A stretch of 64,000 nucleotides of DNA from NCBI GenBank assembly GCA_902479065.1, contig CABSNM010000003.1, positions 101,835-165,834 on the forward strand. The letters run 5' to 3'. The notes beneath the pieces are model-generated. The model was not told the origin of the DNA and did not search any database. It worked only from the letters and a program-made list of their open reading frames with translations. The DNA comes from an uncultured Collinsella sp. Its GTDB lineage: Bacteria; Actinomycetota; Coriobacteriia; Coriobacteriales; Coriobacteriaceae. Shown here one piece after another: positions 27,167 to 35,849 of this stretch; positions within the stretch are counted from its first letter, which is position 1; every line of letters begins with the position of its first letter. The position numbers were made by a program, and so were the translations under genes.

Positions 27167-28189
27167 ATGATTGCAATTTTAAAGCAGAGCGCCAGCGACG
27201 AGGCCGTCGGCCATATCGTCAGCTGGATTGAGAAGAAGGGTCTCAAGACCGACGTCTCGCGCGGCGAGAACGAGACCATCATCGGCCTGGTGGGCGATAC
27301 GACCAAGATCGACCCGTTCCTGCTCGAGTCCATGGACGTCGTCGAGCGCGTGCAGCGCGTCTCCGAGCCCTTTAAGCGTGCCAACCGCAAGTTCCACCCC
27401 GAGGATTCAATTATCGACTGCGGCCACGGCGTCAAGATCGGCGGCGACCAGTTCCAAGTCATCGCCGGTCCCTGCTCCGTCGAGGGCGAGAACCTCATTC
27501 GCATCGCGCGCCGCGTAAAGGCCGCCGGCGCCACGATGCTGCGCGGCGGCGCCTACAAGCCCCGCACCTCCCCTTACGCCTACCAGGGCATGGGCCCCGC
27601 CGGCCTGGACCTGCTATGCGAGGCATCCGCCGAGCTCGACATGCCGATCGTCACCGAGATCATGGATCCACGCGACGTGCAGGTCTTCTTGGACAAGAAG
27701 ATTGACGTCATGCAGATCGGCGCCCGCAACGCCCAGAACTTCCCCCTGCTCAAGGAGGTCGGCAAGACCCAAACCCCGATTCTGCTCAAGCGCGGCATGT
27801 CCGGCACGATCGACGAGCTGCTTATGGCAGCCGAGTACATCATGAGCGAGGGCAACGACAACGTCATCCTGTGCGAGCGCGGTATCCGCACCTTCGAGAC
27901 CCGCACCCGCAACACCTTCGACCTTAACGCCGTGCCGGTGCTGCACCACCTGTCGCACCTGCCCGTCGTCGCCGACCCCAGCCACGCCACCGGCTACACC
28001 CGCTACGTCGAGCCCATGGCGCTCGCCGCGACCGCCTGCGGTGCCAACGGCTTGGAGATCGAGGTCCACGACGAGCCGAGCCGCGCCTGGTCCGACGGCG
28101 CCCAGGCCCTCACCCCCGATCAGTTCGACGACACCATGCGCCGCATCCGAGCCATCCGCGAGGTTGTCTGCCAAGAGACCATGGAGTAG
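27167..28189 (+). CDS. aroF: 3-deoxy-7-phosphoheptulonate (DAHP) synthase
   Basis: This enzyme condenses phosphoenolpyruvate with erythrose 4-phosphate, the first step of aromatic synthesis. It has 340 aa. An N-terminal ferredoxin-like domain (about 1-70) precedes a KDSA-type barrel, so it is the type I-beta class. Motifs include VIAGPCSVEGE, LRGGAYKPRTSPY, QIGARNAQNFPLL and VADPSHATGY. The ATG at 27167 has GAGGTGAGAGG just upstream. It begins the eight-gene aromatic operon. Confidence 0.95.
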   Translation: MIAILKQSASDEAVGHIVSWIEKKGLKTDVSRGENETIIGLVGDTTKIDPFLLESMDVVERVQRVSEPFKRANRKFHPEDSIIDCGHGVKIGGDQFQVIAGPCSVEGENLIRIARRVKAAGATMLRGGAYKPRTSPYAYQGMGPAGLDLLCEASAELDMPIVTEIMDPRDVQVFLDKKIDVMQIGARNAQNFPLLKEVGKTQTPILLKRGMSGTIDELLMAAEYIMSEGNDNVILCERGIRTFETRTRNTFDLNAVPVLHHLSHLPVVADPSHATGYTRYVEPMALAATACGANGLEIEVHDEPSRAWSDGAQALTPDQFDDTMRRIRAIREVVCQETME

Positions 28190-28192
28190 CCC

Positions 28193-29107
28193 ATGGGTAC
28201 GGTGAGAAACGCGCGCGTTAACCAGGGCGGCCCCAAGTGCGCCGGCATCGTCGGCCTTGGCCTCATCGGCGGTAGCTTTGCCCGCGGCTATGCACAGGCG
28301 GGCGTCCGCGTGCTGGCCTGGGACCCCGATGACGATGTCATGACGGCCGCCAGCATGGGCACTGTCGCCGGAGAGCTCAACGACAAGACACTCGGCGAAT
28401 GCGACATCATCGTCCTGGCTTGCTACCCCGAGGCATGCATCGAGTGGCTCGAGACGCACGCCAAGGCGCTCGCCGACGCCACCGACACCGACGCCATCAT
28501 GGGCCCCGTGGTGATCGACACGGTGGGCGTCAAGGGCATCGTGTGTGACCGTGCCTTTGAGCTTGCCCGCGAGCACGGCTTTTACTTTGTGGGCGCGCAC
28601 CCCATGGCGGGCACCCAGTTCTCGGGCTACGCTAACTCTCGTGCCGACCTGTTCCAGGGCGCCCCGCTGGTGCTCGTACCGCCCGCGGTAGACGATGCGC
28701 TCAAGCTGGAGCTTTTGGGCCAGGTGCGCGAGATGGTGCGCCCCTTGGGCTTTGGCAAGTTCAGCGTGACCAGCGCCGCCGAGCACGACCGCGTCATCGC
28801 CTTCACGAGCCAGCTTGCGCACGTGGTATCCAACGCCTACGTCAAAAGCCCCACCGCCCAGGTCCACCACGGCTTTTCGGCCGGTAGCTACCGCGATCTC
28901 ACCCGCGTGGCGCACCTCAACCCGCAAATGTGGTCCGAGCTCATGATCGACGACGCCGACGCGCTCGCCTTCGAGATCGACCATCTGATCGAGTCGCTTG
29001 GCGCCTACAGCCGTGCGCTCAAGAACCGCGACCAGCGCTATCTGGAGAATCTCCTTGCCGAGGGCGACCGCATTAAGCGCGCACTCGACGACGAGGCCTC
29101 CCACTAG
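28193..29107 (+). CDS. tyrA: Prephenate dehydrogenase
   Basis: TyrA oxidatively decarboxylates prephenate toward tyrosine. The 304-aa protein has the Rossmann motif GLGLIGGSFARGY near residues 19-31 and the family motif GAHPMAGTQFSGY near 134-146. The histidine in this GAHPMAG motif is catalytic in the family. The helix segment LTRVAHLNPQMWSEL follows in the C-terminal dimer domain. It has no ACT domain, so feedback by tyrosine through such a domain is not expected. It starts 3 bases after the DAHP synthase stop. Confidence 0.93.
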   Translation: MGTVRNARVNQGGPKCAGIVGLGLIGGSFARGYAQAGVRVLAWDPDDDVMTAASMGTVAGELNDKTLGECDIIVLACYPEACIEWLETHAKALADATDTDAIMGPVVIDTVGVKGIVCDRAFELAREHGFYFVGAHPMAGTQFSGYANSRADLFQGAPLVLVPPAVDDALKLELLGQVREMVRPLGFGKFSVTSAAEHDRVIAFTSQLAHVVSNAYVKSPTAQVHHGFSAGSYRDLTRVAHLNPQMWSELMIDDADALAFEIDHLIESLGAYSRALKNRDQRYLENLLAEGDRIKRALDDEASH

Positions 29108-29143
29108 ACCACCTATCACGCCAGGTCGAAAGGACCGAAGCTT

Positions 29144-30250
29144 ATGGCGATTACCATCGATATCGACACCGCACGCCCCTACCAGGTGCATGTTGGCACG
29201 TTTTTGCTGGAGCAGGCGGGACCGCTCGTGCGCGCCACTGCCGGCGGCACCAAGGCCGTCATCGTGACGGACACCAACGTAGGCCCGCTCTACCAGATGC
29301 CCGTTAAGCAGAGCCTGGAGGCATCAGGCTACGAGGTGAGCATCTGCACCTTCGAGGCCGGCGAGGCCCATAAGCGCGCCGAAACCTATGTTGCCATTTT
29401 GGAGTTTGTGGCCGAGCACGAGCTTTCGCGCTCCGACGTGATCGTGGCACTCGGGGGCGGCGTCGTGGGCGATGTGGCGGGCTTTGTGGCCGCGACCTAC
29501 ATGCGCGGCTGCAAGTTTGTGCAGATCCCGACGAGCCTGCTCGCCATGGTGGATTCGTCGGTGGGCGGCAAGACCGCCATCGACCTGGCTGCCGGCAAGA
29601 ACTTGGCCGGCGCCTTTTGGCAGCCGAGCGTGGTTATCGCCGACGTGGGGTGCCTGGCCACCCTCACGCCCGAGCAGTTCGCCGACGGCTGCGGCGAGGT
29701 CGTCAAGCACGCCGTGATCGCCGACCCGGAGCTTTTCGCCGAGCTGGAGAAGACCCCGCTCACGCTGGAGCTGCTCAACCGCGATGTGGCCCGCGTAGCA
29801 CTCATCATCGCCCGCAACATCGACATCAAGCGCGCCGTGGTCGTCGCCGACGAGCACGAAACCAACCAGCGCAAGCTGCTCAACTTTGGACACAGCGCCG
29901 GACACGCCGTCGAGGCCTGCGAGCACTTTGAGCTCGGACACGGCAACTGCGTGTCGATCGGCATGGGCATCATCACGCGCGCCGCGGCCCTGCACGGCGT
30001 TTGCGATGCTGCACTGCCCGGCCGTATTGAGGAGCTCTGCGCCCGCCACGGCCTCAAGACCCGCTGCGACCTCAATGCCGATGCCGTCTTTGCCGAGGCG
30101 CTCCACGACAAGAAGCGCGCGGGCGACACCATCGACCTGGTGATTCCGCACGGCATTGGCCGCTGCAGCATCGACCGCACGCCGCTTTCCACTTTCCACG
30201 AACTCATTGCCGAGGGCCTCGGCCAGAAGGGAGACGCATCCGCATGCTAG
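29144..30250 (+). CDS. aroB: 3-dehydroquinate synthase
   Basis: AroB is the NAD- and metal-dependent cyclisation step of the shikimate pathway. The 368-aa protein shows VALGGGVVGDVAGFVAATYMRG, QIPTSLLAMVDSSVGGKTAID and the metal-binding LNFGHSAGHAVE. The ATG at 29144 has a GAAAGGA site. Its last bases overlap the aroA start by 7. Confidence 0.97.
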   Translation: MAITIDIDTARPYQVHVGTFLLEQAGPLVRATAGGTKAVIVTDTNVGPLYQMPVKQSLEASGYEVSICTFEAGEAHKRAETYVAILEFVAEHELSRSDVIVALGGGVVGDVAGFVAATYMRGCKFVQIPTSLLAMVDSSVGGKTAIDLAAGKNLAGAFWQPSVVIADVGCLATLTPEQFADGCGEVVKHAVIADPELFAELEKTPLTLELLNRDVARVALIIARNIDIKRAVVVADEHETNQRKLLNFGHSAGHAVEACEHFELGHGNCVSIGMGIITRAAALHGVCDAALPGRIEELCARHGLKTRCDLNADAVFAEALHDKKRAGDTIDLVIPHGIGRCSIDRTPLSTFHELIAEGLGQKGDASAC

Positions 30251-31563
30251 CCCGCATCACCCCGTCCCCGCTTAAGGGCACCGTTCCCGCCATCGCGTCC
30301 AAGTCGATGGCGCACCGTCTCATCATCTGCGCTGCCCTTGCCAACGGAGAGACGCATGTGACCTGCAACACCACCTGCGCCGATATTGAGGCCACGGTCC
30401 GCTGCCTCACGGCGCTCGGCGCCCGCATCGAGACCGTCGAGGACGGCTTCCAGGTCCACCCCACCATGAAGAGCATTGAGTTCGGCCTGCTCAAGGCCCT
30501 TGCCGGCGGCACGCTCGACTGCGGCGAGAGCGGCTCAACGCTCCGCTTTATGCTGCCCGTCGCCTGCGCGCTGGGGGCAGAGGCAACCTTTGTGGGACAG
30601 GGCCGCCTAGGCGCACGCCCGCTGTCCCCGCTCTCGGACGAGATCATTGCCGCCGGCTGCGACCTACAGGGTCTGGGCGGTTTTCCGCTCAAGACAAGCG
30701 GACGCATGCGCCCGGGCACCTTTGTGCTGCCGGGCAACGTAAGCTCGCAGTATATCTCCGGCCTGCTGCTGGCAGCCCCGTTGCTCGCCCAGCCCTCCTG
30801 TGTGCAGGTGACTGGCCTCATTGAGAGCCGCCCCTACATCAACCTAACGATCCAGGCCATGAAGGCCTTTGGCGTTGAGGTCAACGTCGAGCGCATTCCG
30901 GCCAAGGACGGCCAGCCCGAGGTCACGAACTTCCGCGTGAGCAGCGGCTCGTACCGCACGCCCGGCAGCGTGGCCGTCGAGGGCGACTGGTCCAACGCTG
31001 CCTTTTGGCTGTGTGCCGGCGCTATCGGCACCGACCCCATCACCGTCGAGGGCGTGTCCCTGAGCTCCGCACAGGGCGACCGCAACGTGCTTGCCGCGCT
31101 TTCGCGCTTTGGCGCCCGCATCGTGCGCTCCACCAACGCCGCCACCGTGCAGTCCGACAAGCTCGCCGGCTTTGAGATGAGCGCCCACGACATTCCCGAC
31201 CTGGTGCCCGTTATCTCGGCCGTGGCCTCGCTGGCACAGGGCCGCACCTTTATCCGCGATTGCGCCCGCCTGCGTATCAAGGAATCCGACCGCCTGGCCA
31301 CCACCACCCGCGAGCTCACCGCGCTGGGCGCGCAGGTGCGTATTGCCGGCGACGACCTCATCATCAAGGGTGTTGACGCCTTTACCGGCGGCGAGGTCGA
31401 TTCGCACAACGACCACCGCATCGCCATGATGGCCGCCATCGCCGCGAGCCGTGCCACCGGCGAGGTCGTGATCCACGGCGCCGAGGCCGTCAACAAGTCC
31501 TATCCCGATTTCTTCGACCACTACCGCCTACTGGGCGGCAAGGTCACGCTCGAGGAGGAATAG
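30244..31563 (+). CDS. aroA: EPSP synthase (3-phosphoshikimate 1-carboxyvinyltransferase)
   Basis: AroA transfers enolpyruvyl from phosphoenolpyruvate to shikimate 3-phosphate. The 439-aa protein has the N-terminal KSMAHRLIICAALA, CGESGSTLRFMLPVA (PEP site) and the C-terminal RIKESDRLATTTREL and DHRIAMM motifs. The first motif has Ala where many EPSP synthases have an AGT-type loop. It overlaps aroB and is separated from aroC by one base. Confidence 0.97.
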   Translation: MLARITPSPLKGTVPAIASKSMAHRLIICAALANGETHVTCNTTCADIEATVRCLTALGARIETVEDGFQVHPTMKSIEFGLLKALAGGTLDCGESGSTLRFMLPVACALGAEATFVGQGRLGARPLSPLSDEIIAAGCDLQGLGGFPLKTSGRMRPGTFVLPGNVSSQYISGLLLAAPLLAQPSCVQVTGLIESRPYINLTIQAMKAFGVEVNVERIPAKDGQPEVTNFRVSSGSYRTPGSVAVEGDWSNAAFWLCAGAIGTDPITVEGVSLSSAQGDRNVLAALSRFGARIVRSTNAATVQSDKLAGFEMSAHDIPDLVPVISAVASLAQGRTFIRDCARLRIKESDRLATTTRELTALGAQVRIAGDDLIIKGVDAFTGGEVDSHNDHRIAMMAAIAASRATGEVVIHGAEAVNKSYPDFFDHYRLLGGKVTLEEE

Positions 31564-31564
31564 C

Positions 31565-32662
31565 ATGTCCTCGACCTTTGGCAACGTCTTGCACTTAAGC
31601 ATCTTCGGCCAGTCGCACTCCCCCGCTATCGGCTGCTCGCTCGATGGCATTCCGGCAGGTATCGCCGTGGACCAGGAGCAGCTGCAGGCCTTCCTTGACC
31701 GTCGCGCCCCCGGTCGCGACGAGACCGCGACCAAACGTCGCGAGGCCGACGCCGCGCATATCATCGCCGGTGTGGTCGATGGACACACCACCGGCGCACC
31801 CATCGCAGCGATTATTGAGAACACCAACACGCGCTCCAAGGATTACTCCGAGCTGCGCCGCAAGCCCCGCCCCGGACATGCGGACTTCCCTGCGCGCGTG
31901 AAGTATCACAACATGCACGATGTCGCTGGTGGCGGGCATTTTTCCGGCCGCCTAACAGCCCCCTTATGCATCGCCGGCGGCATTGCGCTGCAGGCACTCG
32001 AGGCCCGCGGCATTCGGGTGATGGCACATGTGGCGCAGATTGGCGGCATCTCGGACCTACCCATGGACGACATGGCCTATCGCGAGGCCGACCGCAAGGC
32101 GATCCTTACGAACGACCTGCCCTGCATTGACGCCGCCGCAGCCGGTCGAATGCGCAAGGGGATCCTAGCCGCGCGCGGCGAACTCGACAGCATCGGCGGC
32201 ATCGTGGAGTGCGGCATCTACGGGCTTCCCGCGGGCATCGGCGACCCCATGTTCGACGGCATCGAGAACCGCATCGCGCAAATCGCCTTTGGCATTCCCG
32301 CCGTAAAGGGCGTGGAGTTTGGCATGGGCTTTGCCGTGGCCGCCATGCGCGGCAGCGAGAACAACGATCCGTATCGCATCGACGCCGAGACCGGCGAGAT
32401 CGAGGTTGAGTCCAACAACGCCGGCGGCATCCTGGGCGGTATTTCGACCGGCGCGCCCGTCATGTGGCGCATGGCCGTAAAGCCGACGCCCTCAATTGGC
32501 CGCGAGCAGCAAACCGTAGACATGGACGCCATGGAAAATGCCGAGCTCTCGGTGCACGGCCGTCACGACCCCTGTATCGTCCCGCGCGCCGTCCCCGTTG
32601 CCGAAGCAGCCGCAGCGCTGGCCATCTGGGACGCCCTCCTCGAGGACGCAGGCCAGCTCTAA
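31565..32662 (+). CDS. aroC: Chorismate synthase
   Basis: AroC makes chorismate from EPSP with reduced FMN. The 365-aa protein begins STFGNVLHLSIFGQSHSPAIG, followed by RPGHADFPARVKY, GGGHFSGRLTAPLCIAGG and the C-terminal HGRHDPCIVPRAVPVAEA. All family signatures are intact. A 53-base gap follows before pheA. Confidence 0.97.
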   Translation: MSSTFGNVLHLSIFGQSHSPAIGCSLDGIPAGIAVDQEQLQAFLDRRAPGRDETATKRREADAAHIIAGVVDGHTTGAPIAAIIENTNTRSKDYSELRRKPRPGHADFPARVKYHNMHDVAGGGHFSGRLTAPLCIAGGIALQALEARGIRVMAHVAQIGGISDLPMDDMAYREADRKAILTNDLPCIDAAAAGRMRKGILAARGELDSIGGIVECGIYGLPAGIGDPMFDGIENRIAQIAFGIPAVKGVEFGMGFAVAAMRGSENNDPYRIDAETGEIEVESNNAGGILGGISTGAPVMWRMAVKPTPSIGREQQTVDMDAMENAELSVHGRHDPCIVPRAVPVAEAAAALAIWDALLEDAGQL

Positions 32663-32715
32663 CCCGACTCACCTGGGTTGCCTGTCAACTCTGCCATTAC
32701 GTGAAAGGGGCCTCC

Positions 32716-33861
32716 ATGGACCTTGCCGATATTCGCCAGACCATCGATGGCATCGACACCACGCTCCTCAATAGCTTTGTCGAGCGTATGGACATTGCCA
32801 CCGAGGTCGCCAAATCAAAGATCGAGATGGGCAAGGCCGTCTTTGACCCCGCCCGCGAGCGCTCAAAACTCAACAACCTCGCCAGCCGCGCGCCCGAGCG
32901 CTACGAGGCGCAGACCATCACCCTGTTCCGCCTCCTTATGAGCATGAGCAAGGCCGAGCAGCAGCGCTACATCAACGAGCTCAAGGGCATCACCGTCTCG
33001 CAAAAGGCCCACGCCACGGCTGCAGCCTTTGACACGCCCTTCCCTCAAACGGCCACAGTTGCCTGCCAGGGCGTGGAAGGTGCCTATAGCCAGATCGCCG
33101 CGTGCAAACTCTTCGACGTGCCCGACATCGCGTTTTTCGAGACCTTCGAAGGCGTTATGCGCGCTGTGCGCGACGGCTTCTGCGAGTTTGGCGTGCTGCC
33201 CATCGAGAACTCCACCGCCGGCTCGGTCAACGCCGTCTACGACCTGCTCGCCCAGTTCGACTTCCACATCGTGCGCTCGCTTCGCCTCAAGATCGACCAC
33301 AACATGCTCGTCAAGCCCGGCACCAAGCTCGCCGACGTGCGCGAGGTTTACAGCCACGGCCAAGCCATTGCCCAGTGTGCGGGCTTTATCGAGTCCCACG
33401 ACCTGCACGCCACCAAGTACCCCAACACCGCCATGTCGGCCGAGATGGTCGCCAATTCCGACCGCACCGATGTTGCCGCCATCGCATCGCGCAGCTGCGC
33501 GGCACTCTATGGCCTGGAGGTGCTGGAGTCCAACATCCAGGACTCGGACAACAACTACACGCGCTTTGTCGTCATCAGCCGCGAGCCACGCGTCTATCCC
33601 GGTGCCAACCGTACCTCGCTCATGATCACCACGGCCAACGAGCCGGGCGCCCTCTATCGCGTGCTCGAGCGCTTCTACGCACTCAACATCAACCTCATCA
33701 AGCTCGAGAGCCGCCCCATCCCCGGTCGCGACTTTGAGTTTATGTTCTACTTTGACCTGGACTGTCCCTTTGGCAGCAAGGCCCTCGACGACCTGCTCGA
33801 TTCGATCGACGACGTATGCGAGAGCTTCACCTACTTTGGCAGCTACACGGAGGTGCTCTAG
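32716..33861 (+). CDS. pheA: Bifunctional chorismate mutase / prephenate dehydratase
   Basis: This P-protein makes phenylpyruvate from chorismate. The 381-aa protein has an AroQ-type mutase domain at about 1-90 (MDLADIRQTIDGIDTTLL). A prephenate dehydratase domain at about 110-290 follows, with GVEGAYSQIAA, LPIENSTAGSV and the catalytic NNYTRF motif. An ACT domain at about 300-375 (NEPGALYRVLERF, ESRP) presumably senses phenylalanine. The ATG at 32716 has GAAAGGGG. Longer in-frame starts overlap aroC and are not credible. Confidence 0.96.
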   Translation: MDLADIRQTIDGIDTTLLNSFVERMDIATEVAKSKIEMGKAVFDPARERSKLNNLASRAPERYEAQTITLFRLLMSMSKAEQQRYINELKGITVSQKAHATAAAFDTPFPQTATVACQGVEGAYSQIAACKLFDVPDIAFFETFEGVMRAVRDGFCEFGVLPIENSTAGSVNAVYDLLAQFDFHIVRSLRLKIDHNMLVKPGTKLADVREVYSHGQAIAQCAGFIESHDLHATKYPNTAMSAEMVANSDRTDVAAIASRSCAALYGLEVLESNIQDSDNNYTRFVVISREPRVYPGANRTSLMITTANEPGALYRVLERFYALNINLIKLESRPIPGRDFEFMFYFDLDCPFGSKALDDLLDSIDDVCESFTYFGSYTEVL

Positions 33862-35112
33862 ATGACCGATACCGCCGCAACCCGCCCCTACGGCGTGCTG
33901 GGCCGCGTGCTGGGCCACAGCTACACCCCGACCATCTACAAGGAGCTGGCGGGGCTTGAGTACGTGCGTTTTGAGCGCGAGCCCGAGGATCTTGAGGCTT
34001 TTATGACGGGCGACGAATGGGAGGGCACCAACGTGACCATCCCCTACAAGCGCGCCGTCATGGAATACCTGGACGAGCTGAGCCCGCTCGCCGAGCGCAT
34101 GGGCAACGTCAACACCATCACGCGCCTGCCCGACGGCCGCCTGCACGGCGATAATACTGACTACTTCGGTTTCCAGTGCCTGGTCGAGGAGTTGGGCGTT
34201 GAGGTTGCCGGCAAGAAGGCCCTCGTGCTCGGTGCCACCGGCGGCGCCGGCACCACGGCAAGTATGGTGCTGGGAGACATGGGCGCCATCGTCGTACCCG
34301 TGGGTCGCACGAGCGAGGTCAACTACGACAATATCGCGCAGCAGTCCGACGCCTCCCTACTCGTCAACTGCACGCCCGCCGGCATGTTCCCCCATTGCCC
34401 CGACGCGCCTTGCACGCTCGAAGGCCTCGATGCGCTCGAGGGCGTCATCGACATTGTCTACAACCCCGCCCGCACGGGCCTGATGCTCGAGGCCGAGCGC
34501 CGCGGCATCCCCTGCATCGGCGGCCTGCTTATGCTTGTTGCCCAGGCGGCACAAGCTGTCGAGCGCTATACCGGCAAAGCCACCCCGCGCGAGAGGATCC
34601 TGGACGTAACGGAGCGCCTGTCACGCCGCGAACAGAACATCGCGCTGATCGGCATGCCGGGCTCGGGCAAGACCCGCGTGGGCGAGCAGATCGCCCAGCT
34701 CACGGGCCGCGAGCACATCGATCTCGATCGCGCCCTCGAGGAGCGCCTGGGCATGCCTTGCGCCGACTTTATCATCAAGTGCGGCGAGGCGGCCTTCCGC
34801 GAGCAGGAGACGGCAGCGCTGGCCGACATCTCCAAGCGCAGCGGCTTGGTGCTCTCCACCGGCGGCGGCGTGGTTACGCGCGACGAGAACTACCCTCTGC
34901 TGCACCAAAACAGCCAAATCGTGATGCTCAACCGCAAGCTCGACGAGCTCGCCCACAAGGGCCGCCCCATCACCGCGCGCGACGGCATCGACAAGCTGGC
35001 CGAGCAGCGTATGCCGCGCTACCGCGCCTGGGCCGACTACATCATCGACTCACGCGACTGCGCCGCCAACACCGCCCAAGCTATCCTCGACACCCTCCCA
35101 CCCGCTCTCTAA
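33862..35112 (+). CDS. aroEK: Fused shikimate dehydrogenase / shikimate kinase
   Basis: This 416-aa fusion covers two consecutive shikimate steps. Residues 1 to about 245 are AroE-like: GRVLGHSYTPTIYKEL at the shikimate site, GTNVTIPYKRAV with the catalytic lysine, HGDNTDYFGF with the Asp, and a GATGGAGTTAS nucleotide loop. Residues about 255-416 are AroK-like: GMPGSGKTR Walker A at 264-272, HIDLDRALEERLG, FREQETAAL and STGGGVV. The dehydrogenase HSxSP motif is altered to HSYTP. It begins at the base after the pheA stop. Confidence 0.95.
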   Translation: MTDTAATRPYGVLGRVLGHSYTPTIYKELAGLEYVRFEREPEDLEAFMTGDEWEGTNVTIPYKRAVMEYLDELSPLAERMGNVNTITRLPDGRLHGDNTDYFGFQCLVEELGVEVAGKKALVLGATGGAGTTASMVLGDMGAIVVPVGRTSEVNYDNIAQQSDASLLVNCTPAGMFPHCPDAPCTLEGLDALEGVIDIVYNPARTGLMLEAERRGIPCIGGLLMLVAQAAQAVERYTGKATPRERILDVTERLSRREQNIALIGMPGSGKTRVGEQIAQLTGREHIDLDRALEERLGMPCADFIIKCGEAAFREQETAALADISKRSGLVLSTGGGVVTRDENYPLLHQNSQIVMLNRKLDELAHKGRPITARDGIDKLAEQRMPRYRAWADYIIDSRDCAANTAQAILDTLPPAL

Positions 35113-35114
35113 CC

Positions 35115-35156
35115 AAAACCACCACAAAGGGGGCAGGCACCTTTGTGGTGGTTTTT
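35115..35156 (+). terminator. Terminator after aroEK
   Basis: A perfect 16-bp stem (35115-35130 with 35140-35155) with a 9-base loop ends in a T-run. Both flanks carry A or T runs, so it can act on either strand. It separates aroEK from aroQ, leaving aroQ dependent on readthrough or its own promoter. The stem sequence (CCACCACAAAGG type) looks like a repeat family rather than a random stem. Confidence 0.8.
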
Positions 35157-35176
35157 CAACTGCAAAGGAAGCAACC

Positions 35177-35614
35177 ATGAAAGCACTCGTCATTAACGGC
35201 CCCAACCTCAACATGCTCGGCATTCGCGAGCCAGGCATCTACGGCAGCGACAACTACGATCGCTTAGTGCAGATCTGCCAGGAAGCGGGTGCCGCACAGG
35301 GCTTCGACGAGGTCGAGGTCTTCCAGTCTAACCACGAGGGCAGCATCGTCGACAAGATCCAGGAGGCTTACGGAAAGGTCGACGGCATCGTCATCAACCC
35401 GGCCGCCTACACGCACACCAGCGTGGCCATCCTGGACGCGCTCAAAGCCGTCGCCATCCCGGCTGTGGAGGTCCACATTAGCGCAGTCGAGACCCGCGAA
35501 GACTTCCGCCAGGTGAGCTACGCCCGTCTGGCCTGCTTCGCCACCATCACCGGAGAGGGCCTGAAGGGCTACGCCCACGCGTTGGAGCTGCTGAAAGAGC
35601 ATCTCGAAAAGTAA
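35177..35614 (+). CDS. aroQ: 3-dehydroquinate dehydratase, type II
   Basis: This is a 145-aa type II dehydroquinase, forming 3-dehydroshikimate. The N-terminal VINGPNLNMLGIREPGIYG includes the catalytic tyrosine in the flexible lid. FQSNHEGSIVDKIQEA and INPAAYTHTSVAILDAL, with the catalytic His, follow. VEVHISAVETREDFR completes the active site. It closes the aromatic operon after the hairpin. Confidence 0.97.
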   Translation: MKALVINGPNLNMLGIREPGIYGSDNYDRLVQICQEAGAAQGFDEVEVFQSNHEGSIVDKIQEAYGKVDGIVINPAAYTHTSVAILDALKAVAIPAVEVHISAVETREDFRQVSYARLACFATITGEGLKGYAHALELLKEHLEK

Positions 35615-35674
35615 AATGCCAACCCCAACAAACAGCAGCGGCTTGCTCGCGCTCGGCTCCAGCAACACACAAGA

Positions 35675-35709
35675 TGAAAAAAGCCCAGACCACCAAGCGG
35701 TCTGGGCTT
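35675..35709 (-). terminator. Terminator after tRNA-Arg(TCT)
   Basis: An 11-bp perfect stem (35699-35709 with 35681-35691) is followed on the minus strand by TTTTTTCATC. It is 9 bases downstream of the tRNA 3' end. Confidence 0.85.
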
Positions 35710-35718
35710 AATAAACGA

Positions 35719-35795
35719 TGGTGCTCCATGGCGGATTCGAACCGTCGACCTTGGGATTAGAAGTCCCCTGCTCTATCCAACTGAGCTAATGGAGC
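35719..35795 (-). tRNA. tRNA-Arg (anticodon TCT)
   Basis: The minus-strand cloverleaf has acceptor GCTCCAT/ATGGAGC, D arm GCTC/GAGC, anticodon loop CTTCTAA and T loop TTCGAAT. CCA is encoded at 35719-35721. The anticodon stem has a G-A closing mismatch and the T stem has one A-C mismatch, but the rest is regular. It reads AGA/AGG arginine codons. Confidence 0.93.
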
Positions 35796-35849
35796 AAATA
35801 ACCGCACGCCCAAGCAAGCGCAAGCCTGTCAGGCGCAAGTAATTATAAC

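Noticed and set aside
27614..29191. 525-codon minus-strand open frame
   Set aside because: It is antisense to DAHP synthase, tyrA and the aroB start. Those three are clear.
26886..35795. Genomic island bounded by the two tRNA-Arg genes
   Set aside because: The interval is a core aromatic operon without integrase or attachment repeats, and the tRNA sequences differ.
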